Source: Motilimonas pumila (GTDB lineage: Bacteria > Pseudomonadota > Gammaproteobacteria > Enterobacterales > CBDFNC01). Taken from it: a stretch of DNA of 64,000 nt. The notes beneath the pieces were generated by a model. It saw nothing but the letters and a program-made list of their open reading frames with translations, was not told the DNA's origin and made no database searches. This document shows, piece by piece, positions 8,789-17,900 of the stretch. The first letter of the stretch is position 1; each line of letters starts with the position of its first letter. A program made the position numbers and the translations under genes. Where the stretch lies: the NCBI RefSeq assembly GCF_003596335.1, contig NZ_QZCH01000001.1, positions 310,001 to 374,000 on the forward strand, written 5' to 3'.

Positions 8789-9175
8789 TCAGGTGCCCAG
8801 TAAAACGGCGCTGATTGCTGGAACAGTTGTGCCAATAACTTCTTGAGTGCTGGCAACAACAGGTAAGGTTGCAGACATAACACTTTCAACGACTGTTGGT
8901 GTGTTGTAGAGACCCATACCGCCACCAATGCCCAAGGCAAAAGCCATCAAGCTTTGGCGAGCGATACCGCCCACAATACCCACCAGAACCATGGCTCCCG
9001 CTACGATCCGTCCCAAAGTACCTTGGGTCCAATCTTTTAGGGTATCCCAAACATCGGTGAAAGCATCACCACCGGTGCCCGCAAATGAGGGCTCCGAAAT
9101 CATTAACGCCATTAAACCAAGCGCACCAATGGTCATTAGGCGCTGAGTTTGAATGGTGCGAACTGCATTTGTCAT
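8789..9175 (-). CDS. traA: TraA, conjugative pilin precursor
   Basis: 128 residues. A long signal region (RLMTIGALGLMALMISEPSFA) ends at about residue 32 with an AxA-like SFA site before GTGGDAF. Two hydrophobic segments follow (about 56-72 IVAGAMVLVGIVGG and 73-90), typical of F-type pilins. It is the last gene of the traL-E-K-B-V-A block, as in SXT/R391 ICEs. Its start overlaps the traV stop by a few bases. The C-terminal tail is duplicated at 6592-6692. Confidence 0.9.
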   Translation of the reverse strand: MTNAVRTIQTQRLMTIGALGLMALMISEPSFAGTGGDAFTDVWDTLKDWTQGTLGRIVAGAMVLVGIVGGIARQSLMAFALGIGGGMGLYNTPTVVESVMSATLPVVASTQEVIGTTVPAISAVLLGT

Positions 9176-9744
9176 TCGTTAGTTTCTCCGTAGATACTCA
9201 AGTTATCGCGCTTACCATCAACTCCCGCTGAGGCTGAATCGCTTTGAGTCTGAAGTGGACGTAGCACTGGCGAAACCGTTCGAGGTGCTGACACCCCAAT
9301 ATCCCACCGGCGCGGTTCAATTTCGGTAAACACGTAGCTGGATAAATTCAGATCCCCACGATCATCCTCCCAAGGCGCAATCCAAATCCGCATTACCCTT
9401 GAAGGAATGCGAATAGGTGCAGATTGCTGCGTTTCGGGTAATGCTGGATGGCTCAGCAGTCCTGTCTCTAAATCAGTTTGTGAATACCCAGAGGGAGAAC
9501 CAATTCGAGTCGCCACAGCATCAATCGTCTTGGGTGCAGCGCCATTACTGGTAAGCTCATAGACTTCACGAGCGGATAAACAGCGCACACCGTCAGGCAT
9601 ACCTGGGCATCCATATTCACTACTCCCAAGACCCAATGAACTACAGCCAGACAATAAGGTTGAGCCGACTGCCAATAAGAGTAATCCAGCTTTAGACCAC
9701 TGTTTTGGCTGGTGCTTTGAGTTGTTCTGCATTGATGTCGTCAT
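9172..9744 (-). CDS. traV: TraV, outer-membrane lipoprotein of the conjugative secretion channel
   Basis: 190 residues from the ATG at 9744, chosen because GAGGAG lies 8 bases upstream. A longer frame begins inside traB and is unlikely. The signal peptide ends in the lipobox LLSGC (Cys at about residue 33). A short conserved Cys pair follows (YGCPGMPDGVRCLSAREVYELT), usual for TraV. TraV anchors the TraK/TraB core complex at the outer membrane. Confidence 0.92.
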   Translation of the reverse strand: MTTSMQNNSKHQPKQWSKAGLLLLAVGSTLLSGCSSLGLGSSEYGCPGMPDGVRCLSAREVYELTSNGAAPKTIDAVATRIGSPSGYSQTDLETGLLSHPALPETQQSAPIRIPSRVMRIWIAPWEDDRGDLNLSSYVFTEIEPRRWDIGVSAPRTVSPVLRPLQTQSDSASAGVDGKRDNLSIYGETNE

Positions 9745-9818
9745 GGTTAACTCTCCTCTGGATACACATCTTATTGTCTGAAACGGACTTCGATCGGTTA
9801 GCAACATGCAGGATTTTT

Positions 9819-11108
9819 TCATCTTCTTGCACCTCCCCCTTGCGAAGTGGCCAACGACAACGAAGCACCACGAGTGACTATGACTTCAATTTTCCTTGCA
9901 GCGTCTACCTCTATGACTGGGAACATATTTTCAGCCATGTCCAAATAGAACTTGGCCACTCGATCCAATGCTTTACCGGTGCCTTTAATCGCAGCACCTT
10001 GTAATGCTTCTTGGCTCATGACTTGCTGGTACAACTGAGTATCACCGGCATTACCCGTCTGAATCGTCGGAACAGGATTCACATCAAATGCGCCTGCCAA
10101 GCCCTGAAGGAATCCGGCCATCATCGATTTGGCCACCAGCTGGCCTTGTTTCGACACTAATCGGCCACGAATACCAGCTTTGCCGTCTTCACCTACGGCA
10201 TAAGAATCCAGTCGTGTTTCAATGACGCCACCATCTTCTCTCACACATGAAATGGTCTCGCCTCGCAAATAAGCACGCTCAGAGCTCAAATCACCGTAAC
10301 CTGCGGCGATCAAGAAACACTCTTTGATATCCGCTCTAAATCGGTTGGGTAAAATGGCTTCCTTTTGAATCCTCAGCAATGCAGGAAAAGGCTCGCGTCT
10401 TGCGGACTCGTGAGTAGGTGCATCCAAACCGGTGATCAAAGTACCTGAGATGATGCTGCCCGCCGGTAGATACAAAGGCGGCGCTTCTTGCACAACAACC
10501 TCTGGTTCAGCAACCACTTCAGGCTCAATCATACGAATCGTGATTGGCGGCAATGGAACATCTCGTGCTCGTGTACCTTGGCCATTGGCTGGCTGCTGAT
10601 AGAGCGGATCAGGCAGCGGCGCATTGGCAAAATAGTCGTCTGGGTTAGACGGCAGTGGCTTTTCTTCTTTAGGCAATTCCATGGCAGATAAAGGCACTTC
10701 GAAACGGCTATTTGTGCCTTCAACTGCTGCATCACCTCCTGCGCGAACATCATCAAGTTCCGCTCTAAGGCGGGCCAACTCCGCATTGACCTCACTTGGT
10801 ATAGAAGGCGAACCAGGGCTTAGCCGTCCTGAATCGACGTCACGACGCAAGCGCTCAACTTCACGACGTAACTGTTCATTGCGCTCACTGAGTAGTTTTA
10901 CGTTCGCAGCCAAACTATCGACCCCAACATCACGAGTATTGGTATCCGTAAGAATGTGCCGGATCGTTTCCTGCCGGTTCCGACTGCTTGAGCCATCGTC
11001 AGGATTAGGTGAAAACACCATCACCATAAGAATGAGACCACCAGCAATACCAGCAACCGATAGGCCCCGCTTCATGTTCGGGCTCATTTGTTCCCATTGT
11101 GCTTTCAT
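9819..11108 (-). CDS. traB: TraB, VirB10-like inner-membrane/periplasmic scaffold
   Basis: 429 residues. An N-terminal membrane anchor (about 14-32, GLSVAGIAGGLILMVMVF), then a coiled coil (about 60-125), a Pro-rich periplasmic linker, and a C-terminal TrbI/VirB10 domain containing LPAGSIISGTLITGLDAP and RADIKECFLIAAGYGDLSSERAYLR. It bridges inner and outer membranes in the F-type type IV secretion core. Between traK (2-base gap) and traV. Confidence 0.93.
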   Translation of the reverse strand: MKAQWEQMSPNMKRGLSVAGIAGGLILMVMVFSPNPDDGSSSRNRQETIRHILTDTNTRDVGVDSLAANVKLLSERNEQLRREVERLRRDVDSGRLSPGSPSIPSEVNAELARLRAELDDVRAGGDAAVEGTNSRFEVPLSAMELPKEEKPLPSNPDDYFANAPLPDPLYQQPANGQGTRARDVPLPPITIRMIEPEVVAEPEVVVQEAPPLYLPAGSIISGTLITGLDAPTHESARREPFPALLRIQKEAILPNRFRADIKECFLIAAGYGDLSSERAYLRGETISCVREDGGVIETRLDSYAVGEDGKAGIRGRLVSKQGQLVAKSMMAGFLQGLAGAFDVNPVPTIQTGNAGDTQLYQQVMSQEALQGAAIKGTGKALDRVAKFYLDMAENMFPVIEVDAARKIEVIVTRGASLSLATSQGGGARR

Positions 11109-11110
11109 CG

Positions 11111-12010
11111 TTATTCACCTCCCACAAGAAGTGAAGGTCGCTGACTTTCCACCGCTTCTTGACGATGATTGCGAACAACCACATACAACTCAGTCTTTTC
11201 ACCCGGCAACAAGATATTGCGAGGCCAGTAAGCGCTTGCCACTATATCTGGTGCATGACAGGCTATTTCACTGGCTTCTATCGGCTCATCGGCAAAGCTT
11301 TCAACCAGTCCTACATAGACGGTGAAGTAATGTCCCGTCACAATTTGCCCCTGCTTAAAACCAAACTTTAAGCCAGGCTGAAAACATTTCGGGCTTGTGT
11401 CAGTTTGGCCAGCTAAACGGATGTCATAGCCTTGTGGTAACTCATTTAGTGCAAGGCGTCTGAGTAAGTCACGTAGGTTATCGACGTATGGCTGAGCCGT
11501 TTCCCAAGTGGCGGCTTTTCGGTTCACGACGCCCTTAATAGGCCACTGCTGACCATCAATAGCTAAGGTGATTTCACGCGGTGGAATACGACGAGGTACT
11601 AAGGTAACAGATAATGCGGGCGCTTCCTGACCAGGCGGTGTGATGTAAAGTGAAACCGGTGATTCTTTGTCCGTGGCCACATATACAACATTCCCCTTGA
11701 TTTGCGTCTGAGCATCACTGGTTGTTCTCACCTGAGGCGATTCAAACGGCGTTACAATCCGATTCAGATGGCCAAGTGCTACAGGGATCAGTTCATTAAC
11801 ACCCGGTGTCATCAGTAGCGTTGTTGGCACATCCGTTGAAACCGTATTGGTTTTAACCGGTGGATTTGCAGTAGCAGACTGCTTCATCACACTGGCTGGC
11901 ACAATCGGCAATTCCACGTCTGCATACGACGCTTGAGATAACAGGACGCCACTCAAGCTCATTGCGATTAAGCTTGGTGTCATCCATCGACTAATTTTGG
12001 TTCGCATCAT
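11111..12010 (-). CDS. traK: TraK, VirB9-like periplasmic secretin-type core protein
   Basis: 299 residues with an N-terminal signal peptide (LIAMSLSGVLLSQASYA). The body is beta-rich, including AINGQQ-like repeats and, near the C-terminus, YWPRNILLPGEKTELYVVVRN, characteristic of TraK. It forms the outer-membrane core with TraV and TraB. Its start overlaps the traE end by 20 bases; either of two adjacent ATGs after GAGGGTGA could start it. Confidence 0.92.
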   Translation of the reverse strand: MMRTKISRWMTPSLIAMSLSGVLLSQASYADVELPIVPASVMKQSATANPPVKTNTVSTDVPTTLLMTPGVNELIPVALGHLNRIVTPFESPQVRTTSDAQTQIKGNVVYVATDKESPVSLYITPPGQEAPALSVTLVPRRIPPREITLAIDGQQWPIKGVVNRKAATWETAQPYVDNLRDLLRRLALNELPQGYDIRLAGQTDTSPKCFQPGLKFGFKQGQIVTGHYFTVYVGLVESFADEPIEASEIACHAPDIVASAYWPRNILLPGEKTELYVVVRNHRQEAVESQRPSLLVGGE

Positions 12011-12617
12011 TCACCCTCCGGTTTTGCTCTTGGGTCAACTTTTCACGAACGCGCTTCGTTCTAGCTTGCCCCTCATACGTATCCATCCAACTGAGCTTTG
12101 GACGGTATTGCTCAATATCGATGTCAAACTCATAGGTGCGAGTTTGGCGCTGCTCATCTCCAGATGGTCCAGAGACCAAGGAATAACCGGTCACAAAGAC
12201 ATGGCCGGTTTCATACTCATACTCCACTTGTCTGGGTTGGAATTTGAGCGTGACTCGGTCTTCCCGGATTTGTCTTGCCTGAATCTCCAGTGCATCGACC
12301 ACTTGCTGGTACACCGCTGGAGAAAGCAGCGGCTCGATAGCAACCCGGATAAAAGACACATTACCCGGTGTCACGTTGCCCATAAGCTCAGCTAGGTAAA
12401 GTCCCCAGGACTCCAGGTAAGGTTGAGTGGCTTGGTTTCGTGACACTTCAGCCGTTTCAGACAAGGTTGGCGGTTGAATGGCCACTACGGTATTACGAGA
12501 AAATGCCGCAACCGCAAGCAGCAAGTTAGATAGCAGCAGCACTGCAATCAGAAACCGTTGCCATCGGTTCTCTAATTGCGTGCCTTGCCATGATTTTAAA
12601 AACACGTCGAACTTCAC
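11991..12617 (-). CDS. traE: TraE, VirB5/8-like pilus assembly protein
   Basis: 208 residues. One N-terminal membrane segment (about 22-42, RFLIAVLLLSNLLLAVAAF), then a periplasmic domain ending in the family pattern YEFDIDIEQYRPKLSWMDTYEG. The start overlaps traL by 4 bases. TraE is an inner-membrane component needed for pilus assembly. Confidence 0.92.
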   Translation of the reverse strand: MKFDVFLKSWQGTQLENRWQRFLIAVLLLSNLLLAVAAFSRNTVVAIQPPTLSETAEVSRNQATQPYLESWGLYLAELMGNVTPGNVSFIRVAIEPLLSPAVYQQVVDALEIQARQIREDRVTLKFQPRQVEYEYETGHVFVTGYSLVSGPSGDEQRQTRTYEFDIDIEQYRPKLSWMDTYEGQARTKRVREKLTQEQNRRVNDANQN

Positions 12618-12901
12618 GGCAGATAGCTCCTGATAAATGGGTTAGGGATCGTCTTGGCTTTGGTTGGCAACAATCCAGCCCAGTAGATGGCGTGAAGAAT
12701 AAAACCATCTGGGCGACCATCACGAAAACGCCGATAGAGTTTGGTTGTCACCAACCCCAACAGGCATAAAACCAAGGCATTACCGGTAAAAATGCCGATC
12801 ACTAGCCCCAACAGAATGGGAGCCATCTCATCGGCACTCCAAAGCAGGAAGTGCGGCGGGTCATCGATATAAGACGGAATACTCACAGGTTCCATAGTCA
12901 C
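12614..12901 (-). CDS. traL: TraL, small inner-membrane pilus assembly protein
   Basis: 95 residues with two hydrophobic segments (about 25-55, LLWSADEMAPILLGLVIGIFTGNALVLC region) and the family's YRRFRDGRPDGFILHAIYWAGLLP block. First gene of traL-E-K-B-V-A. Start ATG at 12901 with GAGGAG 7 bases upstream. Confidence 0.93.
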   Translation of the reverse strand: MTMEPVSIPSYIDDPPHFLLWSADEMAPILLGLVIGIFTGNALVLCLLGLVTTKLYRRFRDGRPDGFILHAIYWAGLLPTKAKTIPNPFIRSYLP

Positions 12902-12932
12902 TCCTCGTTGTTTGAATTGAGAAGTGAAGAAT

Positions 12933-12952
12933 GCCCCGAAATAACTCAGGGC
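12933..12952. promoter_or_regulatory. Dyad upstream of traL
   Basis: GCCCCGA (12933-12939) and TCAGGGC (12946-12952) form a near-perfect dyad about 32 bases before traL. The hotspot cargo ends at 13032, so the traL promoter must lie in this 130-base gap. In this family tra promoters are activated by SetCD; the dyad could be an activator site or a weak terminator hairpin for the cargo. Which one cannot be told from sequence. Confidence 0.35.
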
Positions 12953-13031
12953 TGTGGTCAGGTAGATATCGAATTCTTGAAGGTTTTGAACTACCGAGCG
13001 CTAGTTCATCTGTTTTAGGGAGGTGGTTGTC

Positions 13032-14138
13032 TTAGAAATTGATATTTCTGACATTTGACTTATTGATTTGCTTAGTCAAATCGTAACTGGTTAACTGAGC
13101 AACTATCTGCTCTGAAACACCTAAATCGTTTGCAATATCAAAAATCGAAATACCCAAATGCTCGTTAAGCTGATCTATTGCAGCTGATAAAAGCTCTGGC
13201 TGTTCCATTGGTATTTGATCATCTAAGTCTTCTGTTTTCGATTGACCCGATTTATTCAAATAAACATTGGCAGTTCTGTACTGTTGCGACGAAATTAACC
13301 CAAGATAATTAGCTCGATAAATTATTGCTCTCGCACTAACACGCCATCTAAGTTTCAATGCAAAGATTTTCTCCCACCTGATTCGAACAGGTCCCACACA
13401 TTGAGGAAACTCTTTCAGAAAAGCCTTACGTGGAAAAAGAAACGCACTTGCAAAAGCATCAGCTTCTCTCTCTGTTTTAGCACACCCAGTTTCTACACCT
13501 TGATGCAAAACCAAATGGCCACATTCATGCGCCAAATCAAAGCGCATTCTACAGCAGCTTTCCTTCGCATTATTTCTTACTATGATGGGTCTTTTTCGAT
13601 TCATTGATAACGCATCAACTTTATCTGAAACACCATCAAAGCAAGTGATTACAGCGCCATTATTCTCCAGTACTCTTACCATGTTTGTAACTGGTGCATC
13701 CAAACCCAGACCCCAGTTAATACGACATTGCTCCGCTGCTCTTTCGATAGCCTCCGCACTCAGATCTGATTCTTCAAAATCAATAAAATTGGCAACAGGC
13801 AACTCAAGATGATCTTCAATAATCTCAACTAATAGTTCAAAAATGGTGCCGAGAGCCAATACTCGATTTGCAAGTCCAACTGGTGTTGTTTTGCGCTTGC
13901 GAAAGTGGCATTGCTCATACTTAACATCATTTTGTGGTTTCTTAAAAAAGAAATCACTTTTCACTTTTAATACTTCAGCCAATGCCAAAAGCAGGTCTTC
14001 AGCAGGTGGTTTAACACCTGCTTCAAGCTGATGTATAAACTGACGACTGACCGCAACTAACTCACCAAGTTCTTGTTGAGTAATTCCGGCCATCAATCTC
14101 GCCAGTCTTAGTTTTTCACCAAAAAATTCGTTATTCAT
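13032..14138 (-). CDS. HTH (XRE)-ImmA/IrrE metallopeptidase
   Basis: 368 residues. An N-terminal Cro/C1-type helix-turn-helix (7-62, LARLMAGITQQELGELVAVS) is joined to an ImmA/IrrE zinc peptidase domain with the HExxH motif in RFDLAHECGHLVLHQ. Such fusions usually act as repressor-antitoxins that respond to a signal by self- or partner cleavage. The gene overlaps the preceding partner gene by 8 bases. It is cargo between s043 and traL (hotspot HS1). The layout resembles the antitoxin of the RosmerTA-type defence pair, but I cannot confirm that by search. Confidence 0.85.
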   Translation of the reverse strand: MNNEFFGEKLRLARLMAGITQQELGELVAVSRQFIHQLEAGVKPPAEDLLLALAEVLKVKSDFFFKKPQNDVKYEQCHFRKRKTTPVGLANRVLALGTIFELLVEIIEDHLELPVANFIDFEESDLSAEAIERAAEQCRINWGLGLDAPVTNMVRVLENNGAVITCFDGVSDKVDALSMNRKRPIIVRNNAKESCCRMRFDLAHECGHLVLHQGVETGCAKTEREADAFASAFLFPRKAFLKEFPQCVGPVRIRWEKIFALKLRWRVSARAIIYRANYLGLISSQQYRTANVYLNKSGQSKTEDLDDQIPMEQPELLSAAIDQLNEHLGISIFDIANDLGVSEQIVAQLTSYDLTKQINKSNVRNINF

Positions 14139-14715
14139 GATTTACTGCATTTTTCGACTTTTTCTTAATTTTGATTTTAGAAACAGCCGATTCAAGTTCA
14201 ACACCATGAGAAACATTCTCATCAGTATCTGTTATTAACGTAACCTTAGAATTCATTGGTACTTCCCAGTTGACTACAATTTCACCAACATCGCTATAAC
14301 CAACGAAAAAGGCGCGATCTACACATTTAGTTTGATCAGTGCTCAGAACAAAAAACCAAATGATCTCTGACGGACTATCTTGTGTAGAAAATAACTCCAT
14401 TTGCATCATAGCTTCGTGGGAACGTATCAGTTTCCCTGATGGGAGTTTGTCAGGCTGACCTTTCCAGAAACGAACTGGAACGTCAGCGATACTAAACGTA
14501 AACCTCCCTTTCGGGGTCAGTATCTTAAGCCAATCAACTTCAAGTGACTTCCTTACTAAATGTGTACAACAACACTCGTAGGACCTTATGCCCAATGATT
14601 TGTTGGTGTCACCCAAATCTCTGTTGTGTAAATCTACAACATCTGCTCGAACATCTGCTAAAAGTTGAGCAACTTCAATCAGCTGACTTTCTTTAAAATT
14701 AGGGTTTAGTGTCAT
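14131..14715 (-). CDS. Unknown partner protein of HTH-ImmA peptidase (possible toxin)
   Basis: 194 residues from the ATG at 14715. A more upstream TTG frame start coincides with the -35 box of the promoter at 14775-14802 and cannot be used. A TTG three codons before the ATG has GAGG at good spacing and is an alternative start. No known domain: a Cys cluster (YECCCTHLV), a beta-rich middle, and a Lys-rich tail (KIKIKKKSK). It is first in a two-gene operon and overlaps the HTH-ImmA gene by 8 bases, a toxin-antitoxin-like arrangement. Function is unknown. Confidence 0.6.
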   Translation of the reverse strand: MTLNPNFKESQLIEVAQLLADVRADVVDLHNRDLGDTNKSLGIRSYECCCTHLVRKSLEVDWLKILTPKGRFTFSIADVPVRFWKGQPDKLPSGKLIRSHEAMMQMELFSTQDSPSEIIWFFVLSTDQTKCVDRAFFVGYSDVGEIVVNWEVPMNSKVTLITDTDENVSHGVELESAVSKIKIKKKSKNAVNHE

Positions 14716-14774
14716 CGGTGTGTTCAAATTTGTTACCTCAGGTAGTAAAGCAATAGGATTAGATACCACGGACA

Positions 14775-14802
14775 ATAATATGCTAATTTTAAATTTTGTC
14801 AA
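14775..14802 (-). promoter_or_regulatory. Sigma-70 promoter of the HS1 HTH-ImmA operon
   Basis: On the minus strand a perfect TTGACA -35 box (14797-14802) is followed, after 16 bases, by TATTAT (14775-14780). Transcription would start about 50 bases before the chosen ATG of the unknown partner gene. This strong constitutive-looking promoter suits an autorepressed toxin-antitoxin pair. Confidence 0.75.
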
Positions 14803-14840
14803 CCTACCTTCAACTTGTTAACCCGATACTAAAATGTAAA

Positions 14841-15476
14841 CTAAATCTTCTTCTGCAAGTGGCTTAACGCCAACCCCGCCATCAATGCCAAACCGATGAT
14901 CAGCGACGGCAACACCACCGGTGGAATAGCCAGCGGGGCGAACAATCCCATAAACAGCAAGATGACGCCTGAACCCAGAATTATCATGCTGTAGCGGTGA
15001 ATGATAGGGCTCGAAAAATCAAAGGTTGTCTTCTTGATCTTCCAGGTCATCAAACCGTCCCACAACGCCGGTAACATGAGAATAAGCGCAAAGGGCAACC
15101 AGACCATCAGTAAAGCAAATCGAGTGAACACTTGGTACAGCACATCAAAAAATGCCTGAATGCGGTCTTCTACCCACACAAACCAAAAGCCTCCCATGTT
15201 CTCCATCCCTTTAGAACGCTGTCGTTGCTCTTCAGTGGGGATTAGAAAATCTCGCACAGATTGCTCCATCTGCGTATCCACAACCCATGACTGATACCAG
15301 CGATGGCTAGTTTGACCAATCCAATAGCTTGTTTGAGCGCCCAATTGATTTTGGATCATCTGCTTCTCTTTACTAATGACCCGGCCAGTCCAATCACCGG
15401 GCACTAACACGCCAATGGCAATAATCTCCAGCATCAGCGCCAGACACAGCAGCCAAACGGACTTATGCTTGCTCAT
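14841..15476 (-). CDS. ICE membrane protein, s043-like (DUF4400)
   Basis: 211 residues from the ATG at 15476 (GAGG 9 bases upstream); an ATG three codons earlier abuts the same GAGG. Four hydrophobic segments: near the N-terminus (VWLLCLALMLEIIAIGVLV), about 115-140, and two at the C-terminus. It matches the integrating-conjugative-element membrane protein family found after traD in SXT-type elements. Probably an accessory of mating-pair formation; exact role unknown. Overlaps the upstream s042-like gene. Confidence 0.8.
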   Translation of the reverse strand: MSKHKSVWLLCLALMLEIIAIGVLVPGDWTGRVISKEKQMIQNQLGAQTSYWIGQTSHRWYQSWVVDTQMEQSVRDFLIPTEEQRQRSKGMENMGGFWFVWVEDRIQAFFDVLYQVFTRFALLMVWLPFALILMLPALWDGLMTWKIKKTTFDFSSPIIHRYSMIILGSGVILLFMGLFAPLAIPPVVLPSLIIGLALMAGLALSHLQKKI

Positions 15477-16023
15477 GCCAAACATCCTCTTCTACTCGCT
15501 CCAGCATGGCTGCAACGGTTGGCGTCATAATCCGGGCTTTAATCACTTGTTGAAGCCGCTTTGTCGATGTATGGCCACTGACATAACGCACCTCGATGCG
15601 TCCTTCAGCCAGATACGCCATCCGATTTGGACGATTACGAATCCAGGTATGGAAATACACACCATCCACGGCGGCCCACTCGAAATGGTCAGGATCACTC
15701 AGCCGAATCCCCGTTAAAGCACTGGCGGCAGTCCAGGTCAGTGCCTCAATGAAATGCCAAAGGCGTACACTGTCATCATCACAACTGACTTCTTCATAAC
15801 TACCCAAGCCATTGCACAGACACAAATCAAAGATGGAATGGCCATCTAACGTGAACGCATCCGTTAAGTAGTCCGCCAAACAGTGCACTGAAGCCAAAGC
15901 ATGAGGCCAGTCGGTTTCAAGTAGTCTTAAGGTTTCCTTGAACTGGGGGTTATGTTGCTGCCACTGAGCGAGCATTTCTTTACTGGTAATTGTTGTCATT
16001 TTCAGACAGACAGAATGATGCAT
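15463..16023 (-). CDS. Conserved ICE protein, s042-like
   Basis: 186 residues, soluble, no recognised domain. It contains a Cys/Asp-rich LCLCNGLGSYEEVSCDDDSVR stretch and a Trp-rich core (LWHFIEALTWTAASALTG). It starts 9 bases after traD ends, with AAGGAG 5 bases before the ATG. Its fixed position between traD and the DUF4400 gene in SXT/R391 elements implies a part in transfer. Function unknown. Confidence 0.7.
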   Translation of the reverse strand: MHHSVCLKMTTITSKEMLAQWQQHNPQFKETLRLLETDWPHALASVHCLADYLTDAFTLDGHSIFDLCLCNGLGSYEEVSCDDDSVRLWHFIEALTWTAASALTGIRLSDPDHFEWAAVDGVYFHTWIRNRPNRMAYLAEGRIEVRYVSGHTSTKRLQQVIKARIMTPTVAAMLERVEEDVWHEQA

Positions 16024-16032
16024 ACAGACTCC

Positions 16033-17853
16033 TTATGCTGCCTGTGTAGAGCTGGTTAAAATAGGAATGCGGCCTTTGATCACGCGGCCGCCTGAAAGCT
16101 TGGCGATGTACTCCAGGTTGGGGAGCTGGCCTAATAACTGCGGTGGAAACATATCGCCTTCTTCCTCCATCAAGCGTTCGCCATGATTGCCGGTAAACAA
16201 CGCGGGGCTGTCCGAGTTGGACGACATACCTTGAGTTTGCATGATGTACTGCAACCGAGTCTTAGGCAGATTATCAGTAATGTACTGCTGCGTTTCGGCG
16301 TCCATCACCCGAAGGGCTATCAGGTTGTTGATGTTACCTAACACCTGGCGAGCCTTAGCTTCACTGCCTGTACGAGCTGCAAAGTCAGCAAAGGTCTGAG
16401 TAGCAATCACACAACGCATTTTTGCGCCACGGCCTTTGTTGAGCAGTTGAATGAAGGGATCGTTTACGACTTCAGCAGCCTCATCGATGAAGATATTTAC
16501 GGGGCGATTTTCAACACCATAGTTATAGCGGTCACCGGCCACGGCGGTGAGATCGGATAAAAGCAACGAACCAATGGCGCTACCAACCATGGCGTCGGTC
16601 AATGAATCCAACCCGATATAGGCCACTTGGGCATTGTTGATAATACGGCCAGAATCCGTAATTAACCGGCTGTCATCCACATCGTTTGCAATCGGTGATA
16701 GCAATGGGCCTAATTCACTTGATGTGAGCATATTGAGCACCGGCATCAATGAGGCCACCATCTTGGAATAGTGGGTTCTGTCATGCTCAAACATGCTCAA
16801 AAGGCCTTCCAAATCAGTATTGGCGGCAACGAGCTGAATGCGTTCGTAGTAGAAAAGCAGCATCGCCATGGCCTGTTTAGCCAAGGTGTTGGCCTTTTCA
16901 GTAAAGCGCTTAATCTCCACACTAAAGTTCGGATATACCTGCTCACCCCAGGCCGTGACGGCTTTTACTACCAAGCCTTCTGGGCCACCTTCCAAGAATC
17001 GTCTCAGTGTTTTCAGATCAGGACGTTGTGACGTAAGCAACAGACCTTGCACTATGTTATTCAGTGCCATTTGGCCAAAGGCTTTAAATGGATCAGCACC
17101 GGTTTCAGATGGGATTAATGCCGCAATTCGGCTGGCAATTTCAGTGCCCCGATTAAAGTTTCTCAGGGGATTAAGACGTACTGAATGCTCTGGAAAACCC
17201 GGATGAAAATACACAAAGCGCTCAGGACTACCGGCGGCAATACAAGCTCGCTGTGCATTATCCTTAAGTTCCTTGTCTCCCTTGGGGTCAATAATAATCA
17301 CGGCTTCATTGCGCAAAATGGCCTGAGTGATCATCGCATCAAAGCATCGGGTTTTTCCCGCACCGGTCGTGCCGACAATTAAGGTATGCCCCTCAGTGTG
17401 ACCAACTGGCTGGTACACATCTTCTTCTTTGGGCTCGACACCATGAATCCAGGTCGAACCCATTTGTTTGCCGTGACCTTGGTTAAGCAAGGTTTGCTTA
17501 TCCCTTTTTAGAATTTCATAAGCGCGTTGGGCATGACGTTGATCCCACTCAAAGCCATACCCTAACCACAATTCATCAGGATGTTTTGCCATCACCTTTT
17601 GCAAATGCGACAGCGCCATAAATGCCAATGGTTTGCCTTTTAGCCCCTTCTGCAACTTATAAAGACGGTAAGCCTCAGGCAGGCGATACAACGCCATGCC
17701 CGAGGAAATCCCTGTCATCCACCAAAATGGTTCAGCTGGTAACTCAGTCAGCATTTCTGCGGCAATTGCCCCAGTTGCCCCAACCAGCCAACCTGCTGCT
17801 GCCATGGCTTCATAGTTCGTGCGCCAGGGCATCTCATATGCGTTTTCTTTCAT
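16033..17853 (-). CDS. traD: TraD, conjugative coupling protein (VirD4-type ATPase)
   Basis: 606 residues, the size known for SXT TraD. Two N-terminal membrane segments (about 17-60), then an FtsK/VirD4 ATPase: Walker A GTTGAGKT (161-168) and Walker B VNIFIDEAAEVVND. It recruits the relaxase-DNA complex to the secretion channel at the inner membrane. Separated from traI by 47 bases and co-directional. Confidence 0.95.
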   Translation of the reverse strand: MKENAYEMPWRTNYEAMAAAGWLVGATGAIAAEMLTELPAEPFWWMTGISSGMALYRLPEAYRLYKLQKGLKGKPLAFMALSHLQKVMAKHPDELWLGYGFEWDQRHAQRAYEILKRDKQTLLNQGHGKQMGSTWIHGVEPKEEDVYQPVGHTEGHTLIVGTTGAGKTRCFDAMITQAILRNEAVIIIDPKGDKELKDNAQRACIAAGSPERFVYFHPGFPEHSVRLNPLRNFNRGTEIASRIAALIPSETGADPFKAFGQMALNNIVQGLLLTSQRPDLKTLRRFLEGGPEGLVVKAVTAWGEQVYPNFSVEIKRFTEKANTLAKQAMAMLLFYYERIQLVAANTDLEGLLSMFEHDRTHYSKMVASLMPVLNMLTSSELGPLLSPIANDVDDSRLITDSGRIINNAQVAYIGLDSLTDAMVGSAIGSLLLSDLTAVAGDRYNYGVENRPVNIFIDEAAEVVNDPFIQLLNKGRGAKMRCVIATQTFADFAARTGSEAKARQVLGNINNLIALRVMDAETQQYITDNLPKTRLQYIMQTQGMSSNSDSPALFTGNHGERLMEEEGDMFPPQLLGQLPNLEYIAKLSGGRVIKGRIPILTSSTQAA

Positions 17854-17900
17854 TCATGCTCCGCAAAATAACCGTTTGCAATCGCTTAATTTCAAAAGGA

